Shown piece after piece: positions 55,791-64,000 of a DNA stretch of 64,000 nt (position 1 is its first letter; the number at the start of each line of letters is the position of its first letter). Location of the stretch: assembly GCF_040802235.1 (NCBI RefSeq), contig NC_133166.1, forward strand, positions 117,132,991 through 117,196,990, read 5' to 3'. Made by a program: the position numbers and the translations under genes. A model generated the notes under the pieces. The model was not told the DNA's origin. It worked only from the letters and a program-made list of their open reading frames with translations, and ran no database searches. The DNA comes from Manis javanica (Eukaryota; Chordata; Mammalia; Pholidota; Manidae).

Positions 55791-58384
55791 AAAAAAGAGG
55801 CTGAGGTGGAAATCAGAGTAGATGAGACTGGCTGGTAGGAACAGGGCCCTGGTTGGTGGCTTGGGATCAACCACCCTGGCCAGGGGGTGGCCAGCTCAGA
55901 TGGAGGCGCCTTGCGGGCTCTCTCCAGTTGGAGGGCAGCAGGGGCCATGACCAGTGGCTGATGTCAACAAAGGCCCTGCCCAAGGCCTCACTGCCATCCC
56001 CCTTTGTGTGGGACTGAGGGGGGCTCAAGGTGAGGCCTACCCCAAGGACAGCAGGCCCATGGCTGGAGGGAGGAGCGCTTTACTCCAGGGAAGGCCGCTC
56101 CTTTAGGTGTGCCCTGGGTCCACCCTGCTTTGGGAGAGCCCAGCAGCACCGGATCACCAGGGAGCAAGGGACCCCGTGTGGGATGGAGCTGCACATCTGG
56201 GGAGCTCTGATGCTGCTTGGCCACCTGGCCCCGGAAGAGAGCAGGCCCCAGCTGTCTCCCGCGCCCTCTGCAGGCCCCAGGAGTCCCGGGCCTTCCTGGG
56301 CTACCCCAGCCCATCTGCATCTGCCTTACCTCCTTAGCTGCGACCTGGAGCCTGCTGGGTCTGGCTGGGAGCTCTGCTCTGGATGCCTCTGCTCTGGTCC
56401 ACTGGGCCTGGGCTGCGTCACATTCAGGCCCCGTGGCCCTGACGCTTGGGTTGCAGACTGCAGATCTGGGGCATTGGGTGGCGCTGGGGGTGCCCCAGAG
56501 CATGGGGAGAGGCCCTGTGCTCGCTCTGCTGGGCTCCTGGTGTTCAGATGTGGCTGTGGATCTGGACCTGCATCCTCTGTGACCTAGGCTGCCCCTGCTG
56601 CTGGCCTTTCCCTCTGGAGTGAGGGGCATGCATGAGGAGCCCACAGGGGCGCTCCCCCAAGGCCCTGGGACTCCTGTGCACAGCCTGAGGGTGTTATGGC
56701 CCCCCCAGGCATGCCCTACAGCCAGGAACCCATCCAGGGGAGGGAGACCTCGGCCTCCTTTCAACTTTTGCCCTTTTGTCCAGTGGCCGCCACCTTCTCT
56801 GAAAGGCTTCTACGTGGCTTTCACCCCCTTTTCTTCACCAAGTTTTGTGTTTTTTAAATCCCTTTAAGTCACTTGGCAGAATGGGCTGCCGTGCAGAGAG
56901 CGTTCTTGCGTGACAGAGCTAAGAGGGAGCCCGTCTCCAAAGAATCACTATTCCTGCCACTCAGGCTGTGTCTCCAGGGGGAAGAGGGGGGTCCATTACC
57001 CCGCGGAGGAGTTCAGATGTTCACGGCGGGGCGGGAGCCGCCGACATGCACCGCTGAGCTGTCAGGCCCCACATGCCTCTTTGGGCAGATGCTGGGTGGA
57101 GGGCTCAGAGCTGCTCAGCTGCTCCTGTCTGAGAGAAGGTTTTCTTGCTGGGGAGGCGGGGGACACGTTATTCCTGCCTCACCCCCTGGTCTTGTCTGTC
57201 CAAAAAGGAGTCGTTCTTCTCAACTCTTCCCTGCCTTCTCACCTGCCAAAAACAATACAAGTGATTCAGCCCAGGGAAAGTAGGAGCTGTTGGGGGGCTG
57301 GCAGCGCGGCCTGCAGCCTCTTCCCCCCCCATCCCTCCAGAGCCTGTTGTCCTGGGCACCACATAATTTCCCGTGATCTGGATGGTCTCTACCATCTCCC
57401 TTCTCTTTTCAAATCCAGATAACAGACCAGTCCCTCGTTTCCCTTTTCCTGGGGGTGGAGGAGAAACATGAAGTTCGGAGCGCTTCTAGCTGTGCAGGGG
57501 CTGCCAGCCCAGCCCAGAGCGGGCTCCGCCTCCCCGGGCACCTGCTCCTCTTGCTAAATGCCATTCAGAGGATCCGGCAGGGCCGCCCTGGCCTCTGCTT
57601 CCAGAAGCAGGAGCATCAAGGAGCCATGGAAGTTGGGTCTCGGTGTCCCTGGCCTCCCTCCTGTGACTGCCCCACTTCCTAGGCTGGGTCAAGTGCTCCG
57701 CACTGCCAGTGCCCTCTGCAGCCACCCTCCTGCTTCCACAGAGGCCTGGGTGGGCAGGGCTGGCTGTTCCTCAGAACCTGAAACCAACCCGAGCCCCTCT
57801 GGATCGCCTCTCATTAGCTTGGCACATGGAAGGCCTGTGGTGCCCTGATGTCCGCATCCCCCTGCAGGAGCCCCTCTTTGGAAAAGGGCTTTTATTACAC
57901 ATCTGAGAGTGTTAGCTCTGGTTTGAAACCGGATCCAGTTGGGCTCAGCTGCATCTGGGCCCTTTTCTTTGTAGGGCCAAAGGTGGCTGATTTGAGAAAT
58001 GATTGTTGTCTGGGGCTGTAACAAATAAAAACAAGGATATTTTGGGATGCACATTTCAATAGGTCCACAGCCTAGACTGGGGGGTTGGTTCCTGCTGGGT
58101 GCCCAGCCCGACAGAAGTACATGTGGGAAGAGAGGTGGGTGCTGGCCAGGCGGGGTACAGGCTGAGGCTGATCGGGTTGACAGGTAAGGGGGGAGGTCTT
58201 GGGACAAGCTTCCCCAGGAGCAGGAACCAGCAAGCCCTATGGGACATCGATCCTGAATGGCCAGGGCCTGGTAACTACTCGAGGTGAGAGCAGGTGGGTG
58301 GGGTACAGCCCCCAGGGAAGGGGCAGGGCCTTGGGCAGGAGGGAAGAGGACAGAATCCCCGCAGGAGGGGTGACTGCTGGGCTC

Positions 58385-58475
58385 CAGCATGAGCTCTTAT
58401 TGCTGTTACACCGCGTGATTTCATCCAATTATAAATTGTAATTTCTCTATGAAAGCGAGAGAATGGAAAGAGTCC
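58385..58475. promoter_or_regulatory. Candidate conserved non-coding element I
   Basis: 'ttattgctgttacaccgcgt', 'gatttcatccaattataaat' and 'tgtaatttctctatgaaagc' form a short AT-rich patch with CpG, surrounded by GC-rich DNA. Composition only. Confidence 0.3.
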
Positions 58476-58974
58476 AATGAGGTCATCTGCCTCCCTGACC
58501 AGGGTGAGGATATTGTTTTGTACCACCGGAGGTGGGGGTGGCAGCAGCTGGGCCTCTGTAGTTAGCAAGGATGGCAGCAGGGTCCTCGAGCCCAGAGGTT
58601 CCAGCTAGCTGTTCCCCCACAACAGAGAGAAACTGTCTGAGTTCTGCTTTCAAAATTTTGACTCCAGGAAGGCAGCTTGTGGTTCCTTCTGGTGTCAGGC
58701 CCTTCCTCAGTCTTCAGGTTAAACACAGCACTCCTACAGCAGCCTGCAAGTTCCCACAGGGCCCTAGCCTTGCCTGGCCCACTGGTCTCGTCTCCCACCA
58801 TGGCCCCTAATGCCTGGCGCTGGCTCCCTCCAGGCCTTGCCCACGCTGTCCCTGCTCCTGCAAGAGAACATCAGACATCACCCCTACCTCCTGTGTCAGG
58901 TCCCCTCCCCAGGGCGCATGGTCACACAAACTGTGACCACAATGATGTAATGTCTTGAAAGGAATTCTCTCCTT

Positions 58975-59070
58975 GCTTCAAGGAAGGGACCAAATCTGCT
59001 TGTCTGAGGCTGATCCCCAGCACCTGGCTCAGTGTCTTGCACACAGTAGGTGCTTAATAAATGCACTCAG
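58975..59070 (+). mobile_element. L2 LINE 3' end
   Basis: 'gctgatccccagcacctggc', 'tcagtgtcttgcacacagta' and 'ggtgcttaataaatgcactc' form a clear sense L2 3' end. Confidence 0.82.
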
Positions 59071-60217
59071 TGAGCTCCCACTCTTCTTCCTCATTTAGAA
59101 AACCAAAGGTCTGAACAAGGCTCTTGATGGCTTGTCCAGCTTTGTATATCCTGGGTTCACCTTCCCAGCTGCCCCCCTTCCCTGTGGTCCTGCAAACGTT
59201 CCGGGTACCCTGAGTACATGCCCCAGAGCCCATGGAGGATACTGGGCTCCTCAAGTGTTTCTGCCTCAGATGGTGGTACCTCCCGGGGTCTGGCATGTGT
59301 GTTTGTCTCTAATGTGAGCTTGCTGGGTGGAGTGTGGGAGCTGCGAACTCCTTCCACGTGTGGGTGCCCAATGATGATTGTTAGTACCACCTGCATCCAC
59401 TGAACAAACAGGGCCCAGGAATAAGTATGTAAATACTCCCTCCTGGCAAACACTTACTGTCAGAGCCGTGGGATGCCCAGTAGGCACAGTACTAGATCGA
59501 GTAAGCCGAGGCCACACAGTGGTTACATGTGGACTTTCTATGAGGCCAGTCAAGTTGATCAATGGCAAAATGAATCTGTGGGGTCCCAAGGGTCCAGTAA
59601 GCAGGAGCCCCTCTTGGCCCCTGGCCTGTTGGGTTGGCTGTTGGGCTCTCCCCCCACAGCCTCTGCCCACCACCCCTCCCCTCAGCCTCCCCATCCCTGG
59701 TCTCTGTGTTGAGGTGCTAAAGAACATTTTTGAGGTCAACATAATAAAAGTCTCCATTTGTAAGCACACAATTTTACTTTCTGCCATAAATAACATATCT
59801 GTATCAAAAGAAATGTGAGAGGGAGAAAGAAAGCCAAGTACACGATTGCCCATCTCTGTAGCGCTCTGCATTCGGCCAGATCTGCCCATGCATTCGCACC
59901 GTTTGCAAGGGCAGGAGCATCTTACCTTTTCCCAGGCCACTGCTGCCTTGTCATCTCCCCTGAGCCTTGGGACAACCCAGCCAAGCCGGCAAGGCAGGGA
60001 GGACCCTCCCCAATCTGCAGATGCAGCGACACCGGGTGGGGGGACTGTCCTTGTTTGCACAACCTGCATGACAGCCAGGGCCTTGAACTCTGGGCCAGTT
60101 CCCTGCAGGGTGCCAGGTCTCAGCACCACAGAAACATACTGTCAAGCAAACACAAGGCGTCCCCCAGGCCCACTGCACCGAGGGACCCTGGGTCCCTCCT
60201 GAGGCCCTCTCCTGCAG

Positions 60218-60362
60218 TCATCCATCCATCCACCCCTACATCAGTCCCTCCCTCCCTCCCTCCGCCCGCCTTTCTGTCCATCTGTACATCTCTCCATCCA
60301 TCCATATACCTATCTTTCTGTCCCTTTGTTCATCTCTCTTTCTCTTGACCTATCCATCCAGC
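60218..60362. repeat. Pyrimidine-rich (TCCA/CTCC)n simple repeat
   Basis: Tandem CATCCATCCA, CCCTCCCTCC and CTATCCATCCA units on the + strand, imperfect over about 145 bp. Confidence 0.85.
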
Positions 60363-60779
60363 AAACATGTACTGAGTCAACTCACGCTCCAGACACCGTG
60401 TACAACATCGGGATCCAAAGAGGATTCCCTGTCTCCAGGAGCTTGCAGTCCAGCGGGGGGGCCACTGGCACAGAGGGCCATAGCACGGGACTCACACAGG
60501 GCACTATGGGAGCCCAAAGCCTGCCTTGCCCAACCTGCAGTGGGGGTAGAGGGGTGTGGATCATGGGGGGCTTCCTGGGGAAGCTGATTCTGTGCTGGGA
60601 TTCTGGTTCTTGGGTCCTTCAGATTCCCACTCATGATAACCACGTGTGAGCTCATTGCCAAGCTAGGGACAGGCGTGGCCAGGTTTCCTCCTGAACACCT
60701 GTCTGTCTTCCAGAGACCGCCCCCCACCTTTGGACCTCAGGGACTCCACCTAAAGTAAAAACACTCTTCAACTTTACAG

Positions 60780-60990
60780 TTCCCGGCTGCCTTGGAGATC
60801 AGTACTCACTGGCATTAATTCCTATATTAGCAATTAGCCCTCCTGTTTCATTTCAACCTATGGCTCTTCGGGATGGATTATTATGTGTGTGTCATTAGTC
60901 AGACACCTGGTATGTGCTGCTGGAAACCCAGGTGGGCTTTATGGCTGGTGACTTAGTTGAGTGACATTTTAAATGAACCACATATCCTCC
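60780..60990. promoter_or_regulatory. Candidate conserved non-coding element J
   Basis: 'ggcattaattcctatattag', 'caattagccctcctgtttca' and 'ggattattatgtgtgtgtca' lie together with no recognisable repeat. The call is compositional. Confidence 0.3.
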
Positions 60991-61399
60991 CCAATCCCTG
61001 GGCAGAGCTGCCCTGTGGCAAAGAGGGCAGAGTTTAGATCATCGTAAGCAGGTCCCAGCTGGTGCAAGCTCGGAGACCCGGCATTTTCTTTCATTTTGGA
61101 CTTCCAGGAAGAGGTCAGCATGTGCATGTAACCTGTACAGATGAAAAGGCCCTTTGTGACTCAGACCTGGAGTCTGTTCTGTGACCGCTGACCTCCTCCC
61201 ACCAGGATGGCGGCCACCCTGCCATGGGGCCTCTTCCTCTTCCTTCACCACATCATGTGGGTCACTCCTCTCTCTCTCACCAGCATGGACCTGGGGGCTG
61301 TCACAGCCACTGCGTTTGCTCTTTCTGGGGACAGAGGGCTTGGGGCCTGAGCCACAGGGCGTGGAGAGCTTTTCTGTTTGGACTGTTTCTGTAACAGTC

Positions 61400-61790
61400 A
61401 TCAAGGTAGGAAGGGGGTGGGGCAGGAAGGGCAGAGGGAACAGCATATGCAAAGGCTCAGAGGGGGGAGGGTGCTTGGTGCAGTGAGGAGGCTGGTGTCC
61501 CAAAGCTCTGAGCTAGTAGAGGGCAATGATCTGGGCTGCAGTGGGAGATGGCATTCTGGCCTGGGGGAAACTTTGAATGCCCTGCTGAGGGGCCTGGTCT
61601 TCATACTGAGGGCATGGGGAGCCAGCAAAGGTGCCCAGGCAGGGAAAGACATGACGAGACCTGTGTGGAGAACGGGAGGTACAGGGGTATGTGAGTGAGG
61701 ACAAGTGAGATGCTAGGACAGAGTTCCCAGGAGCAGGGCTGGGTGGGGGCGACTGGGCTAGGGGGTGGGGAACAGTGAAACTGAGGTGAA
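61400..61790 (-). mobile_element. L2 LINE 3' region
   Basis: 'gcagagggaacagcatatgc', 'aaaggctcagagggg', 'gaggggcctggtcttcatac' and 'aaagacatgacgagacctgt' follow the reverse-complemented L2 order. Confidence 0.68.
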
Positions 61791-63889
61791 GGGGCTGACT
61801 TGGAGGGCTCCTTGAAGACAGGCCCGGGGACTGAGTGGGTTCCCGCCCCTTCCCCTCCTTGCTGTAGGCCTGTCGTGGGGCCCCGCGCCTGCTTGATTCT
61901 GGTGCGCCCTAGGTGCTGTGGGCAGGGAGGCTGAAGGCCTCTGTAGGGGCTGCATTTGGAGGCCCCAGCTCCTCCCTTCTGCCCTGCCAGAGGCCCCACC
62001 CTGCCCTCTTCTCACCGGCTCTGGCCCCGGGCTTGGCGCAGCGAGCAGCAGCGTAGCACGCACACAGCAGGTGAGAAGGGGCTGAGGAAGAGAGGCTGCA
62101 GACGCTGTGCGGACCCCCAGGCTCCTCTGCTAATCACACGGCTTCCTGACAGAGCCCAGACTCTCGGGGATGCATGTGGGAGGCAGGCCACAGGCAGCTA
62201 CGGGAGCCATGCCTCCGGCCAGCAGTCTGGACCACTGCCAGCGCCCACCCTCAGAGATAGACGGTTGGGGAACTGGGCTGGGCAGTGCCTAGAGCAGAGA
62301 AGCCAACAGCTCCAGGGTCCCAGGAGGCTGCTCTTCTAGGATGGAGCTTCTCCATGGCAGGATGCCCCTCCCTCCCTCCCTCTTGTGTGGGCTGGAGCCA
62401 GGAACTGGGGAACAGAGGCAGCCCTGGCCTGAGATAGCCTGGGAATTCACTCCTGTCCCCTGGTGCTGGGCTAGCAGAACAGCCCGGGGACGTGATCAGC
62501 CTGGACCCTTGTGCCCCTCCGGGCCCTGCATCCCCTCCCTCACACTGTCTGGGGTCTCCAGGCCCGGCTTCGTCAGTTCAGGATGCTGCCCCCACGGCGC
62601 AGCAGAGCAAGGGGGAGCCTAGAAAAGCCAAGTGGGCACTGCTGTCTCTGGGCTGCAGCAAGACAGAAAAGAAGGCAGGTGCCTGGAGTGGCTGGGCATT
62701 TGAAATCTCCTCCCAACCAGGGCAGTGGCTGGAGGACTCCCATGCCTGCGGGAGCTGCGGGAGAGGTCGAGGGGGCAGGCCCAGCCAGGGTGCTTTCAGC
62801 CTTCAGGGTGGGAGGCCTCGAGGGACCTGCAGATGACCCTGCTGGTTGGGAGGGTGGAGGAGGGGTGGGGCACACAGCCCTCTGCAGGCCTGCTCCTCTA
62901 CCCTCAGGGAGGGGCCAGCCCGGTGGCTCATCTGCCAGCTCAAGACAGGGGACAGGCCCAGGTGTGCTGGAGGTCCTCTGCCACATGCCTGCCAGCTCCC
63001 AGGAAGGAGGGTCTGTGTGCAGCCCCGGGGAGGCCTGGGGATGATGAGTCTGCTGCTGCCAGCCAAGGCCAAACCTTTCTCAGGAAATTGGCTGCTTTTG
63101 CTGGCAGAGCAGTGCTATGTGTCCCTAATGCCTGGGCCCTCGGCTGAGGCAGGCGATGGGAACCAGAGACGGAAGACCCTGTCGCCTCTTGGCCACCCTG
63201 CCTCTGCGTGTTCTCACTCGGGGCCCCTTAGCCACCTGCGTTACAATATGGGCCCTGTGTGGTCCGTACTCTAGCTCCGAGCTGATATTTGTAGCAGTCC
63301 TTTGCCAGTATGCCTGATGGGCTCAAGGCCCTTGGGGATCAGGGCTGCAGGCCCCCCAAGGGGATGGCCAGCGAACTTTCAGAACCCAGGCTGTGCTCAA
63401 GGGGTGTCAGCTCCCCCTCTGCATCCCCCTTGCCTCAGCCCAGCCCCCAGCCTCAGATACCTTCAGGGAGACCTAAGCCATATGGCTGTAAGCAGGTGCC
63501 AGGGCCTAGGGTCCACCCTGGGGACCACCAGCACCCCTTCTCCAGCCACTGTATCCAAAATGCCAGTACTCCTTAGACCTGCCCCCCTGACCATGCTCAA
63601 AGCCATGAGCTGGGGATTTCAGGCCACACACGTGCGTCCTCCAAGTTATCTGGGTGTGGCTGGTGGAGGCTGCCTTTTCTCTCAGAAATGTCCACTTTCC
63701 TCCCACCAGCTGAGCCAGCCTCTGGCCCTCAGGGACAGACACCCTCTTGCCTGGCTCCCCTGGCTCTCCGCTTCCCTGCACTAGCAGAAGCCCGTGCCAA
63801 GGGATTTTTGCGTCCGTGTTGGAAATCTCTCACCCCTCCTCCTTCCCGTAAACAGGCTCTCTGGCCGAAGTGATGCTGTGCGCCTGGGC

Positions 63890-64000
63890 CAGGCGGCCAG
63901 ACTTTGTTAATATTTACAGTGAGTGCCTCAGGAAGCTATTAGCTTCCTTTTCTTGTTAATTGAAAGAGGAGAAAATGGTTGTAACACTTCAAAAGGACTT
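63890..64000. promoter_or_regulatory. Candidate non-coding element K with a 17-bp palindrome
   Basis: An AT-rich block runs off the right edge: 'ctttgttaatatttacag', the inverted repeat GGAAGCTATTAGCTTCC (63931-63947, 8-bp arms around one T) and 'cttgttaattgaaagagg'. No repeat is recognised. Confidence 0.3.

Larger units (their letters stand above)
18184..64000 (+). other. MACROD1: MACROD1 intron 3 (incomplete; hosts FLRT1)
   Basis: The donor is GTGAGC at 18184. No exon 4 was found; a glycine-rich LLGGGGVDG-type coding stretch was searched for by eye in the rest of the window. The intron is therefore longer than 45.8 kb. It contains the whole FLRT1 coding region on the opposite strand. Apart from the features listed, 18184-20390, 25100-26400, 28150-29600, 37330-38920, 38995-40760, 42420-44740, 47500-48720, 56000-58380 and 61800-63880 show no gene or repeat that I can name. 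Most of it is GC-rich, CpG-poor single-copy-looking sequence. Confidence 0.85.

Noticed and set aside
55155..55874. 239-codon minus-strand frame over the 55.3-kb CpG cluster
   Set aside because: GC-rich non-coding sequence keeps frames open. The residues show no family resemblance, so only a non-coding exon is proposed here.
59266..60129. 287-codon minus-strand frame
   Set aside because: Composition is that of random GC-rich intron, it resembles no known protein, and it has no supporting splice signals.

Overview
The window is nuclear DNA from a placental mammal. It holds split genes with GT-AG introns, a CpG-island promoter, and many ancient mammalian repeats (MIR, L2, MaLR LTRs, L1). Two genes can be identified from their protein sequence. 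MACROD1 (mono-ADP-ribosyl hydrolase) runs on the + strand; its first three coding exons are present. FLRT1 (leucine-rich-repeat adhesion receptor) lies on the - strand inside MACROD1 intron 3, with its whole coding region in one exon. The same nested antisense arrangement is known in human chromosome band 11q13. No Alu, B1/B2, carnivore CAN-SINE, ruminant Bov-tA or horse ERE is recognisable in 64 kb, and the only young-looking insertions are two L1 3' ends. That would suit a SINE-poor lineage such as a pangolin or a xenarthran, but the species cannot be fixed from this sequence alone.

Layout. 1-5.1 kb: upstream intergenic DNA, mostly repeats, with three MaLR-type LTRs, an L2 piece, two related copies of an LTR-like repeat I cannot classify, and a doubtful retroviral pol remnant at the left edge. 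5.13-6.31 kb: CpG island with MACROD1 exon 1 (CDS from 5825). 6.1-15.9 kb: intron 1, with L2, MIR, old L1, an LTR-like repeat and a 33-bp minisatellite. 15,933-16,034: exon 2. 16.2-17.5 kb: young 5'-truncated L1 inserted into a MIR in intron 2. 18,067-18,183: exon 3, where the macro domain begins. 18.2 kb to the end: intron 3, which still continues at 64,000, so exons 4 onward and the macro-domain catalytic loops lie outside. FLRT1 coding sequence occupies 45,367-47,391 (-). Its 3' UTR probably runs to an ATTAAA near 44,750. Its 5' non-coding exon(s) must lie to the right; a TATA/CpG element at 55.3 kb is a candidate.

MACROD1 protein carries an Arg/Ala-rich mitochondrial presequence and removes ADP-ribose from acidic residues. 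FLRT1 is a cell-surface partner of latrophilins, UNC5 receptors and FGFR. The two genes have no known common pathway; what they share is genomic space, and intron 3 may hold control elements for either. Several intron 3 stretches (about 20.4, 27.1, 34.5, 37.2, 40.8, 42.1, 53.2, 55.3, 58.4, 60.8 and 63.9 kb) have AT-rich, homeodomain/POU-like composition with no recognisable repeat. They are listed as enhancer candidates on composition alone.
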